From Paenibacillus_D sp047238105 (lineage in GTDB: Bacteria > Bacillota > Bacilli > Paenibacillales > Paenibacillaceae), in contig NZ_JBDFMD010000001.1 of the NCBI RefSeq assembly GCF_047238105.1, positions 4,712,001 to 4,776,000 on the forward strand: a stretch of DNA of 64,000 nucleotides, given 5' to 3'. The notes under the pieces were generated by a model. The model did not search any database and was not told the DNA's origin. It saw nothing but the letters and a program-made list of their open reading frames with translations. A program made the translations under genes and the position numbers. Within the stretch, counting starts at the first letter, position 1; the number at the start of each line of letters is the position of its first letter. This document shows positions 1-7,920 of this stretch, piece by piece.

Positions 1-111
1 GAGGCCGGGTCGGTATTCGGACTGCAAGTGCTGTGGTGCGTCCTGCTGGCGCTGCCGATCTGGGCCGTGTGGCGGGCAGCGCGCACCCGGCTGTTCGTAC
101 AGGGGGGTTAG
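1..111 (+). CDS. ABC-2 family permease, C-terminal fragment (window edge)
   Basis: The window opens inside a reading frame that encodes about 36 residues and stops with TAG at 109-111. The residues form one hydrophobic segment (roughly GLQVLWCVLLALPIWAVW) followed by a short Arg-rich tail, as at the C-terminus of an ABC-2 type permease. The next gene starts only 3 bases later and is an ABC-2 (PF06182-like) permease, and such permeases usually occur as adjacent pairs downstream of an ATPase. The identity of this fragment is therefore mostly inferred from context; the start and the ATPase lie outside the window. Confidence 0.6.
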   Translation, partial: EAGSVFGLQVLWCVLLALPIWAVWRAARTRLFVQGG

Positions 112-114
112 GTT

Positions 115-906
115 ATGTTGTTTGTCATGGGATTGTTCTGGGAGTACATGAAAAATTACGCCAAAACCCGTCTTACCTACCGCCTGGATTTTTGGATCGA
201 GGTGCTGAGCGATCTGATGTTTCAGGGCTTGAACCTGATCTTCATCCTCGTCGTCTTCCAGCACACTGAATCCCTCGGCGGCTGGTCACAGGCGGAGGTC
301 GTGTTCGTCTATGGTTACTTCATGATTCCGTATGGCATCTTTAATACGTTCTTCAACTTATGGAGCTTCAGCGATCGGTATATTGTCAAAGGCGAGATGG
401 ATCGCGTGCTGACGCGGCCAGCGCACAATCTGGTGCAGATCGTTCTGGAAAATATGGACCCGCCGTCGCTCATCGGCTCGGTGATCGGTGCGATTATCGT
501 CGGCATCTCCTGGTCTCAGCTCGGCATGCCGTTCGAATGGCTCGATCTGCTCGTTATGACCGCACTTGTGATCAGCTCGGTGATGATCTATGCAGGACTG
601 TACATTGCGCTGACGGCGATTGCCTTTTACTCGGATTCGCCGACAGGGATTCTGCCGCTGATGTACAATATCCAGAACTACGGCCGTTATCCGGTCGGCA
701 TCTTCAACAAGACGATCCGCTTCATCCTCACCTGGGTGCTGCCGTTTGCGTTTGTCGGCGTCTACCCGGCCTCGTATTTCCTGGACCGGACTGGAGCTGA
801 AGGCTCGATGGCGATGCTGACGCCGTTGGTCGGCGTTGTCTTCCTGGCGATTGGTCTTGCAGTATGGAATCACGGCGTCAGCCGGTACCGCGGGGCAGGC
901 TCGTAA
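115..906 (+). CDS. ABC-2 family transporter permease (PF06182-like)
   Basis: 263-residue integral membrane protein with about six hydrophobic segments (near residues 41-53, 63-83, 118-133, 144-171, 203-223 and 235-256). The motifs YIVKGEMDRVLTRP and GRYPVGIFNKTIRF are characteristic of the ABC-2 permease group PF06182 (formerly DUF990), which pairs with a second permease and an ATPase to export an unidentified substrate. It begins 3 bases after the stop of the upstream permease, and its ribosome site (AGGGGGG near 101-107) lies in the end of that gene, so the two are co-translated. A terminator overlaps its stop codon, making it the last gene of the operon. Substrate is unknown. Confidence 0.85.
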   Translation: MLFVMGLFWEYMKNYAKTRLTYRLDFWIEVLSDLMFQGLNLIFILVVFQHTESLGGWSQAEVVFVYGYFMIPYGIFNTFFNLWSFSDRYIVKGEMDRVLTRPAHNLVQIVLENMDPPSLIGSVIGAIIVGISWSQLGMPFEWLDLLVMTALVISSVMIYAGLYIALTAIAFYSDSPTGILPLMYNIQNYGRYPVGIFNKTIRFILTWVLPFAFVGVYPASYFLDRTGAEGSMAMLTPLVGVVFLAIGLAVWNHGVSRYRGAGS

Positions 907-923
907 TGCGAGCCTGTCTTTTT
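895..923 (+). terminator. Rho-independent terminator after ABC-2 operon
   Basis: GCAGGCTCG at 895-903 pairs with CGAGCCTGT at 909-917, and the hairpin is followed by a T run at 919-923. The 5' arm covers the last codons of the permease and the stop codon sits in the loop. Confidence 0.8.
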
Positions 924-1052
924 GCTATCTTGACGGCAATTAACTAAGGGGAATGTTCTAACAGCCACCCCGGTTTGAAATGGAAGGGAAACTTTGCTAT
1001 GTTGGTACTGGCATCGGCAAGGCCCGGAATAGCAATAGAGGAGGAGCATGAC

Positions 1053-1535
1053 ATGACGATTGAAGTTGGACAACCCGCACCGGATTTTGAACTGGAAGCG
1101 AGCGGCGGGCAGCGGGTCAAGCTGTCGGATTATCGCGGCAAACACGTCGTATTATATTTCTATCCCAAGGATATGACAGCGACCTGTACGACACAGGCCT
1201 GTGATTTTCGCGACCGGAGCGGCGACTATGCCGACGCGGGTGCGGTGATCCTGGGCATCAGCACGGATTCGGCGGCGCGGCACGACAAATTTATCGCCAA
1301 GCACGATCTGCCCTTCCTGCTGCTGGCTGACGAGGAGCATAAGGTGGCGGAGCAGTATGGTGTCTGGCAGCTGAAGAAGATGTACGGCAAGGAGTACATG
1401 GGCATCGTGCGCTCGACCTTCATCATCGACAAGGACGGCGTGCTCGTACGGGAATGGCGCAAGGTCCGCGTCAAAGACCATGTGGAGGAAGCACTGGAAT
1501 ATATCCGGACCGAGCTGGAGCCGGCGAAGGGCTGA
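1053..1535 (+). CDS. bcp: Thioredoxin-dependent thiol peroxidase (Bcp/PrxQ family)
   Basis: 160-residue cytosolic peroxiredoxin of the AhpC/TSA fold that reduces H2O2 and organic peroxides using thioredoxin. The start at 1053 is chosen because AGAGGAGGAGC lies just upstream and the protein then begins MTIEVGQPAPDFELEASGG as the family does; an in-frame upstream extension to 975 exists but has no ribosome site. The peroxidatic motif reads YPKDMTATCTTQACDFRD: the PxxxTxxC signature is intact, but the usual Pro-Gly before the catalytic Cys is Ala-Thr here. A second Cys five residues later is the expected resolving Cys of the atypical 2-Cys type. It stands alone, with repeats downstream. Confidence 0.92.
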   Translation: MTIEVGQPAPDFELEASGGQRVKLSDYRGKHVVLYFYPKDMTATCTTQACDFRDRSGDYADAGAVILGISTDSAARHDKFIAKHDLPFLLLADEEHKVAEQYGVWQLKKMYGKEYMGIVRSTFIIDKDGVLVREWRKVRVKDHVEEALEYIRTELEPAKG

Positions 1536-1676
1536 GCTTTGCTGCAAGGCGCTCGATCTCTTAGGGGCTGCCGGTTGTCCGGTACCCCTTGCCGATCTGC
1601 CGCGGAGTTGTTGTGTCGCCTGGATTGGCGCCCCCCGCACCCCGCACTCCGCACCCCGCACCCCTTAGGGAATTGA

Positions 1677-1862
1677 GCTTACGGACCCAGTAGCGTCTAT
1701 TTTTGACATTAGCCTCACTTACGTCGCTTACGCGGACAGACGATCCGCTATTCCTCCCAAAGTTGCTCGATTAACCCCCAAGTGCAGCAAATAACGGATG
1801 CTGTGTCCGAAAACGCCTGCTAACCAACGGTTTTGGCCAAAATAGGCGCACCTGTGTCCGCA
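1677..1862. repeat. Family A palindromic MITE-like element, copy 1
   Basis: About 186 bp in the gap after bcp. The left end (ACGGACCCAGTAGCGTCTAT) is an imperfect inverted match of the right end (ATAGGCGCACCTGTGTCCG), and an inner pair GGACAGACGATCCGCTATT / AATAACGGATGCTGTGTCC is also inverted, so the whole unit is a long imperfect palindrome. Related units lie at 1911, 9939, 25934 and 43512. No reading frame is convincing inside it. Confidence 0.8.
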
Positions 1863-1910
1863 ATCGCAGGTAGACTGCAAGTCCCGCCTATATCCAGGTA
1901 GCTTAGGGGT

Positions 1911-2097
1911 AGCTTACGGACCCAGTAGCGTCTATTTTTGACATTAGCCTCACTTACATCGCTTACGCGGACAGACGATCCGCTATTCCTCCCAAAGCTG
2001 CTCGATTAACCCCCAAATGCGGCGAATAACGGATGCTGTGTCCGAAAACGCCTGCTAACCAATGGTTTTGGCCCAAATAGGTGCACCTGTGTCCGCA
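1911..2097. repeat. Family A palindromic element, copy 2 (tandem duplicate of copy 1)
   Basis: Near-identical to 1677-1862 at a constant offset of 235 bases, with only scattered mismatches (for example cttacGtcg/cttacAtcg and a G inserted-type change near the right end). The copy ends about 100 bases before the moxR start. The 48 bases between the two copies are also unassigned. The remaining sequence from 1536 to 1676 contains only C-rich CCCCGCAC-type short repeats. Confidence 0.8.
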
Positions 2098-2197
2098 GCT
2101 TCCTGCTCCGGGGTTCTTTTGCGCGCCTACAAGTCTAAGAATCTCTCAATCTGTGCAGACTATTGATAGAAGGTCTCATAACAGGAGGGATTATACG

Positions 2198-3229
2198 ATG
2201 ACAAGGATGTCATTTGCATGGGAGGCAATCCCCGAAGACGACGGCCGGGCAGCCGCTGCATGGCCCCGGGAGGCATCGAAGCAGCTTGCGCGCATGCAGG
2301 CACGCGTGGCTGCGGTGCTGCTGGGCAAAGAAGAGACGGTACGCATGGCGATGACTGCGCTGTTGGCTGGCGGCCATATCCTGCTGGAGGATGTGCCCGG
2401 CGTCGGCAAGACGGTCCTGGCGCAGGCGCTGGCCCGGGTGATCGGCGGCACTTACAACCGTATCCAGTTTACCCCGGATCTGATGCCGGGCGATGTGACG
2501 GGCAGCTCGATCTGGGATGCGCGGCGCGGCGATTTTGTGTTCCGGGAGGGTCCGATCATGGCCAACCTGGTACTCGCCGACGAGCTTAACCGTGCGGCGC
2601 CTCGGACACAATCAGCGCTGCTGGAGGCGATGGAGGAGCGCAGTCTGACCGTGGACGGGGAGACAAGACGGCTGCCGGAGCCGTTCACGCTGATCGCGAC
2701 CCAGAATCCTGCGGTCGAGGACGGTACCTATCCGCTGCCAGCCGCACAGCTGGACCGGTTCATGGTCCGTCTGTCTGTCGGTTATCCGGTAGCCGAGGAT
2801 GAGATCCGCATGCTGGCCGAGGGGAGCGGCCACAAGCGAACAGAGACGCTTCGACCGTTTTTGCTGCTGGAGGAGTGGGCGGCGATGCAGCGGGAGGCGC
2901 AGCAGGTGCATGCGCATCCGGCGCTTGTCGCTTACATGGTCGAGATCGTCCGGATGACGCGGTCGGCGGCAGGATTGCGGCTGGGGGCCAGTCCGCGGGC
3001 GACACGCGACTGGCTGCGGGCGGCCCAGGCCAGCGCCTATATCGAAGGCCGCGGCTATCTTATCCCTGACGACGTCAAAGGGACAGCCGCCAGCGTCCTC
3101 ACACACCGGCTAAGGCTCCAGCCGGAAGCCGCGCATCGGGGCGAGCGGGCAGCCGATATCCTGGGCGGCATCCTCTCCCGGGTGACGCTCCCGATCCAGG
3201 CGGGCAGCACGGGACGGGGGCGTGCATGA
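2198..3229 (+). CDS. MoxR-family AAA+ ATPase
   Basis: 343-residue AAA+ ATPase of the MoxR group, chaperone-like proteins thought to insert cofactors or activate partner proteins. Walker A is DVPGVGKTVLAQALA, Walker B is LVLADELNRA, followed by the sensor region TLIATQNP and the lid motif ASPRATRDWLRAAQA. The start at 2198 follows ACAGGAGGGATTATACG; an upstream in-frame extension to 2081 would run into repeat copy 2. The stop overlaps the next ATG (ATGA), so it is translationally coupled to the DUF58 gene. MoxR + DUF58 + transglutaminase is a very common conserved triplet; the client process is not known for this strain. Confidence 0.92.
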   Translation: MTRMSFAWEAIPEDDGRAAAAWPREASKQLARMQARVAAVLLGKEETVRMAMTALLAGGHILLEDVPGVGKTVLAQALARVIGGTYNRIQFTPDLMPGDVTGSSIWDARRGDFVFREGPIMANLVLADELNRAAPRTQSALLEAMEERSLTVDGETRRLPEPFTLIATQNPAVEDGTYPLPAAQLDRFMVRLSVGYPVAEDEIRMLAEGSGHKRTETLRPFLLLEEWAAMQREAQQVHAHPALVAYMVEIVRMTRSAAGLRLGASPRATRDWLRAAQASAYIEGRGYLIPDDVKGTAASVLTHRLRLQPEAAHRGERAADILGGILSRVTLPIQAGSTGRGRA

Positions 3230-4524
3230 GCGTGCTTCAGCAGTCAACCCAGTCACAGCATTCCTGGGATGCATCGCAGCAGCCGGATATCCGCCGCTCA
3301 CGCTGGCAAGGACTGTGCCGCATACTCGTGCTGATCCTGATCTGGAGCGGGCTGGCCCTGGCTGTCCGTGAGCGGGGGACTGCAGCCGAGTGGCTCGCAC
3401 TGTCTACCCTGACGGCCTTAATCGCAGGAGCGCTGCTGCTGCCCTTGACGGCGCTGCGAGGTGTGACGGTAAGCCGGCATGTGGAGTGTGAAGTCATCCA
3501 TTGCGGCGAAGAGGTGTCGGTCAGGCTGACCTTCCGCTCGCCGCCGCAGCTGCCGCTGGTATGGGTGACGGTGAGGGAGGAACTGGTCAGTGAGAATAGA
3601 CAGACCGGAGCAGCAGTGGCGTACAGGAGGCTGGTATTTCCTGGGCTGCGCCGGGAGTGGAGCATCGGCTATACGCTGACGGGACTGCCGCGTGGCGCCT
3701 ATCGCTTCCGGCCGCCGGTCCTGACGGCAGGAGATCTGTTCGGTCTGCGCGAGCGGCAGTTGACCGTAGCGGCGGAGAGCTGCCTCTGGGTTGCTCCGGC
3801 GCCTTTGACCGGCGCGTTCCCCAAGGAAGGCGGCTACGGTATGGGGGCAGGGATGGCTGCGGAGCATCAGAAGCATGGGAGGCGCCCTGGCAGCGGATGG
3901 GAGCGTCGGGCCTATGCGGCTGGGGATCCGCTCCGGCATCTGGACTGGCGGTCGGCGGCCAAGGGCAGGGGCTGGCTGACCCGGCTGTCGGCTGATCAAG
4001 CGGCTGCGCCGCTGCTTATCCTGCTGGACACCTATGGGGAGTCCACGCCGGCAGGTGAGCGCTTGCTGGACGCCTGTGCCGGATTGGCGCTGGGCGCGTA
4101 TATGTCGCAGCGGCAAGGAGGAGCTGAGCTGTGCATAACCGGGAGCGGGGGGTGGCTGCGCGGCGGGGAGACGGACGTATTCCGGGTGCAGCTGGCGCTG
4201 GCGGCAGTCCGCCCGGCAGCGCATCCGGCTGTACGTCTTTCGTTGAAGTCGTTGTTGCCGGGGGGATATGAGCGGGGGGCTTCGCTCCTCATCATCACCA
4301 GCGACCGTGTGGGAGCAGAGGAATGGACAAACGAGGCCGCCATGATCGGCATTCCGCTGGAGGTGTGGCTGGTCACGGACGGGAAGCAGGCCGTAACGAT
4401 GGGAGGCGGCGGCTCCCGGCGTGACATGGCTAACGTCTGCACAAGAAGCTGGAGCTTGGCGAATGGCCGCGGACCACTCCTGCAGTTGGAGGAAGGGGGA
4501 GTGGCCGATGCGGGGATTACCTGA
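3226..4524 (+). CDS. DUF58 domain-containing membrane protein
   Basis: 432 residues. Two hydrophobic segments near the N-terminus (about 30-47 and 55-77) anchor it in the membrane. The DUF58 signature is seen at about residues 230-241 as YAAGDPLRHLDW, followed by a short vWA-like strand LLILLDTYGE. DUF58 proteins accompany MoxR ATPases and are presumed partners. It overlaps moxR by 4 bases and the transglutaminase gene by 17 bases, so all three form one operon. Molecular function is undetermined. Confidence 0.88.
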   Translation: MSVLQQSTQSQHSWDASQQPDIRRSRWQGLCRILVLILIWSGLALAVRERGTAAEWLALSTLTALIAGALLLPLTALRGVTVSRHVECEVIHCGEEVSVRLTFRSPPQLPLVWVTVREELVSENRQTGAAVAYRRLVFPGLRREWSIGYTLTGLPRGAYRFRPPVLTAGDLFGLRERQLTVAAESCLWVAPAPLTGAFPKEGGYGMGAGMAAEHQKHGRRPGSGWERRAYAAGDPLRHLDWRSAAKGRGWLTRLSADQAAAPLLILLDTYGESTPAGERLLDACAGLALGAYMSQRQGGAELCITGSGGWLRGGETDVFRVQLALAAVRPAAHPAVRLSLKSLLPGGYERGASLLIITSDRVGAEEWTNEAAMIGIPLEVWLVTDGKQAVTMGGGGSRRDMANVCTRSWSLANGRGPLLQLEEGGVADAGIT

Positions 4525-7105
4525 ACCGTCGGCAGATGAACATCATGTCCCGTGGATTTCGGGAGCTGGAGACTCCGCCGAACACGATGCGCCACCGTCG
4601 CTAGGTTTTCGCCTGTTGACGAGTGCATTGCTGTTCGGGCTGCTCTGCGAGTGGGTGTTGCCGCTGCGGTATCTGAGCGCATGGACGGATCTGACCCGTG
4701 TCGATGTTGTGATGGGTGCAGTCGCTTTTGCACTCGCCTCCGGCTGTGTAGTCCTGTCCTGGCGAAAGCTGCCGTTCGTCCTGGCGTTTGGCTTGATCGT
4801 CGCAGTGCCTTGGCTTTTTTATGGGATCGATGGCATCGGCAGCTGGCTGCCGAACATGGTCTCCATCCTGCGGGCGGACCTCCAATCGGTACTTGCTCGC
4901 CAGTGGATCCTTTCAGCTGAACTGCGTACAGGTGTGCTGCTGGCAGGCTGCATGGCACTCTCCTGTGCGATCCAGTCGCTGATGTGGCTGCGTTATTGGG
5001 GCGCGGGGCTGGCGCTGGCTACCGGGCTGTTCCTGCTCCAGCTGGAATGGTGGTTCGGGCATGATGCGATGCTGCCCCTGGTTAGAGTGGTCTGCATCGG
5101 CGGCTTGTTGACCGTCGCGCTCACGTGCTGCCGCAGGTCCGGGAACCGGGCGACGGCCTATCTGCGCCTCACCGAACCCCGCAGAGAGCTGCCGCTGCAG
5201 GGGCTGGGAGCGGGGGCGCTTGCCGTGGCGCTGCTGCTGGGCACCGGCTGGTGGGCAGCCTCGGACAGACCTGCGGCACCCAGCCCTGCTCCATGGGCGG
5301 CTGGGCTGCAGGAGCAAGGCGAGGCATGGCTGCTGAGCATGGCGGGCCGCCAGACCCACTCGCGGGCGAGCGGCACGTCGGCGTCAGACCTGTCCGGGAG
5401 GTTCGCGCAGATCGGCTATGGCGGGGATGACAGCCGTCTTGGAGCCCCGCTCGCAATGAATGATAGCATAGTATTCATCGCCGATACGACAACGCCTGTC
5501 GCGTACTGGCGCGGCGAAGCCAAACCGTTCTATGACGGCCGCGGCTGGTCCGTGCCGTTCGAGGAGCGGCTCGAGTCGCCGCTTGACCGCTCTTTTGCGG
5601 AGGACCGGACCAGGGCAGCGGCCGGCGCAAGCGGGACGGGTGTGGAGGGAGCGGCTTTATCGCTGTCAGATGCTGTCCGGGTCAGGCTGACCTACGCCGA
5701 TCCGGATGCCTCCTTGCCGCTGTTTACCGGAGGTGCGGATACACGGGTGCTGCAGCTCCGTGGAGCGGCTGACGGGCAGGCGAGCCTGTCGTATAGGCGC
5801 GACCTGCGCACGGACAGCTTGTTCCCGGGCAGTGAGCGCGCGGCTGTCGCAGCCGTGGAGCTGGAGTTCCGCAGCCGGACGGGTACCCCGAATCGGCCCG
5901 CACACGGCCAAGAGCATGCAGCGCCTGCTGAGATTGGCAGCGCCCAGGCACCTGCTCTGACGGATGCGCTTCAGCTTCCTGTGTCCGTGACGGAGCGGAC
6001 GGCTGAGCTTGCGCGTGACGTCGCCGCCCCCGCCGGATCGGACGATTACGCCAGGGCAGCGGCGATTGAGCGCTATTTGCAGGAGAATTACAGGTATACA
6101 TTGGATGATACCTCCGTCCCTCCGCAGGGGCAGGACTTCGTCGACCACTTTTTATTTGAGCAGCAGGCGGGCTATTGCGTACATTTTGCCAGTGCGATGA
6201 CGATTATGCTGCGCACGCTGGATATCCCGGCGCGCTGGGTCAAAGGCTTCGCTTCGCCGACGCTGCCACTGGAGCCGGGAGAGCTCGCTGCGTCGACGAC
6301 GGTAGCGGACGAGCTGACAGCTTACGCTTATCGCGCCCATGTCCGTCAGCGCGACGCGCATGCCTGGGTCGAGGTCTATATCGCAGGCAGCGGCTGGGTC
6401 GCCTTTGATCCGACGCCGCCGGCAGGCTGGCGTACGGTAGCCGCGGCTGCCGAGACCGCCGCTATCCCCAGCGAGGCGGGATATGAAGCGACTGGTCCGG
6501 CCAAAGCATGGGCAGGGCGATTCAGCGGCAGGGTATGGTATGCTGCGGAACGCCTCGGCGTTTGGACGATCCAGCGAGTAGCGAGCGGCCTCCGTCAGGC
6601 GGCAGAGCGGATGCAGCCGGTCATTGACCAGGCAGAGCGGACGCTTGCCGACATCGGCGCTGGCTCCGTCCGGGCAGCTGGAGTGGCGGCGCTCGTCCTG
6701 GCCGGCGGGCTGGCTCTGTCTGCAGCAGCGGTCTTGGGGTGGCGCAGGCGCGACCAGCTTGCACTCGGCTGGGCGTTGCGCGGCTATGACCGCTCGTGCA
6801 GATTAGGACGCCCGACTCGCCGCCGGCTGCTGACGGTCATCGGCCGCGCCTTGCGGCAGGTCGAGCGCACGCACGGCGTCCGGCCGCCCAGTTGGTCGGG
6901 CCGAGAGTACGCGAGCTCGCTGGCGCTCCGGCCTGCAGCCGCATCGGCGCTGATGAAGCTGATCTGCTTAGAAGAGGAGGCGCGTTTTGCCGTCTCGTAC
7001 AGGCGATATCCCGAGCCGGAGTTGCTGCGTAAGCTGCTGGCCGAGCTGCGGAGCGAGCTGGCGGTGGCGGGGTCCTCCGGTTCTTTAGGACCAACGATTG
7101 GTTAA
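4508..7105 (+). CDS. Membrane-anchored transglutaminase-like protein (DUF3488/DUF4129 type)
   Basis: 865 residues. The N-terminal ~250 residues contain about six to seven membrane segments (DUF3488-like). A transglutaminase-like core carries the full catalytic triad: Cys557 (QAGYCVHFASAM), His618 (RDAHAWVEVYI) and Asp634 (AFDPTPP). One more membrane helix at about 718-745 precedes a C-terminal DUF4129-like domain. By topology the core is extracytoplasmic, and this family is thought to act as protease or amidase/cross-linking enzymes rather than classical transglutaminases. The start at 4508 follows GGAGGAAGGGGG inside the end of the DUF58 gene. No terminator is visible after the stop. Confidence 0.9.
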   Translation: MRGLPEPSADEHHVPWISGAGDSAEHDAPPSLGFRLLTSALLFGLLCEWVLPLRYLSAWTDLTRVDVVMGAVAFALASGCVVLSWRKLPFVLAFGLIVAVPWLFYGIDGIGSWLPNMVSILRADLQSVLARQWILSAELRTGVLLAGCMALSCAIQSLMWLRYWGAGLALATGLFLLQLEWWFGHDAMLPLVRVVCIGGLLTVALTCCRRSGNRATAYLRLTEPRRELPLQGLGAGALAVALLLGTGWWAASDRPAAPSPAPWAAGLQEQGEAWLLSMAGRQTHSRASGTSASDLSGRFAQIGYGGDDSRLGAPLAMNDSIVFIADTTTPVAYWRGEAKPFYDGRGWSVPFEERLESPLDRSFAEDRTRAAAGASGTGVEGAALSLSDAVRVRLTYADPDASLPLFTGGADTRVLQLRGAADGQASLSYRRDLRTDSLFPGSERAAVAAVELEFRSRTGTPNRPAHGQEHAAPAEIGSAQAPALTDALQLPVSVTERTAELARDVAAPAGSDDYARAAAIERYLQENYRYTLDDTSVPPQGQDFVDHFLFEQQAGYCVHFASAMTIMLRTLDIPARWVKGFASPTLPLEPGELAASTTVADELTAYAYRAHVRQRDAHAWVEVYIAGSGWVAFDPTPPAGWRTVAAAAETAAIPSEAGYEATGPAKAWAGRFSGRVWYAAERLGVWTIQRVASGLRQAAERMQPVIDQAERTLADIGAGSVRAAGVAALVLAGGLALSAAAVLGWRRRDQLALGWALRGYDRSCRLGRPTRRRLLTVIGRALRQVERTHGVRPPSWSGREYASSLALRPAAASALMKLICLEEEARFAVSYRRYPEPELLRKLLAELRSELAVAGSSGSLGPTIG

Positions 7106-7232
7106 TTTGGTACCCCAGGCGCTTTCGGTGGATCGCTCTTTTGTAAATAATTAACTCATATCATAAGGCTGGGAAGGCAGGTGTATCGACATATCAGTCG
7201 GCCAGCAAATAATGATAAGGAGGTTGATCAGT

Positions 7233-7769
7233 TTGAAAAACCAAGGGAAACGGGTTTTCGTCAGTGTGATGCTGATTGTCGCACTACTCGCGGCGCCGCT
7301 GGCGCACGCGGCGGGAATAACCCTGCGGGTGAACGGAGAGATCGCCGGGGATTCGGTTCAGCCGGTTAATGTCAAGGGGACAGTGTTGGTGCCGTTGCGG
7401 TTTGTGGCGCAATTGTTCGACGCTGCAACGAATTGGGATCAGGAAGCCAAAGCCGCTACGGTTACCAAAAATGGGAAGACCATTACCATCACGCTGGGCA
7501 AGACGGATGCGACGGTTAGTACTGAGGGAGAGACTCGGGCAGTAAAACTGGCACAGCCCGCGCAGCTTGTGACAAACAGCATTATGCTTCCGATCCGCTT
7601 TTTGTCCGATGAGCTCGGGGCTGACATCGCCTGGGACGCATCGACAAGCACGGTCAATATTAGGACCGAAGGCGGGACGGACACGGGTGGCGAGCCCAAT
7701 AACATTTGCACGGCCTGGAGGTTTAACCCGCTGACAGGAAACGGGGAGCTGTATACAAGAGTATGTTAG
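7233..7769 (+). CDS. Secreted copper amine oxidase N-terminal-like domain protein
   Basis: 178 residues. A TTG start at 7233 is preferred: AAGGAGG at 7218-7224 is 8 bases upstream, whereas the ATG at 7212 has no ribosome site. A signal peptide (FVSVMLIVALLAAPLAHA) is cut near residue 25. Two half-repeats typical of the copper amine oxidase N-domain follow (GTVLVPLRFVAQLFDA and SIMLPIRFLSDELGADIAWD). These domains are abundant in Paenibacillus surface proteins and do not imply oxidase activity. The last ~25 residues hold two Cys. It may end at a weak GCCGC/GCGGC hairpin near 7790-7812. Confidence 0.85.
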   Translation: MKNQGKRVFVSVMLIVALLAAPLAHAAGITLRVNGEIAGDSVQPVNVKGTVLVPLRFVAQLFDAATNWDQEAKAATVTKNGKTITITLGKTDATVSTEGETRAVKLAQPAQLVTNSIMLPIRFLSDELGADIAWDASTSTVNIRTEGGTDTGGEPNNICTAWRFNPLTGNGELYTRVC

Positions 7770-7861
7770 TTATAAGCTGCACGAGGAGCCGCATTCTCTG
7801 AGCGGCACTTCGTTATTGGTATCAGATCCGCCTCAGGCTGCGGGAGAAGCGTAGGAATCCC

Positions 7862-7891
7862 TTGACTCGTTTCGCGAAGATTCGATATAAT
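7862..7891 (+). promoter_or_regulatory. Sigma-A promoter of guaA
   Basis: TTGACT at 7862-7867 and TATAAT at 7886-7891 are separated by 18 bases; transcription would start about 20 bases before the guaA ATG, leaving room for the GAGGGAGGC ribosome site but not for a riboswitch. Confidence 0.8.
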
Positions 7892-7920
7892 ATTCGTTAT
7901 GAATTGAGGGAGGCTCGGGA

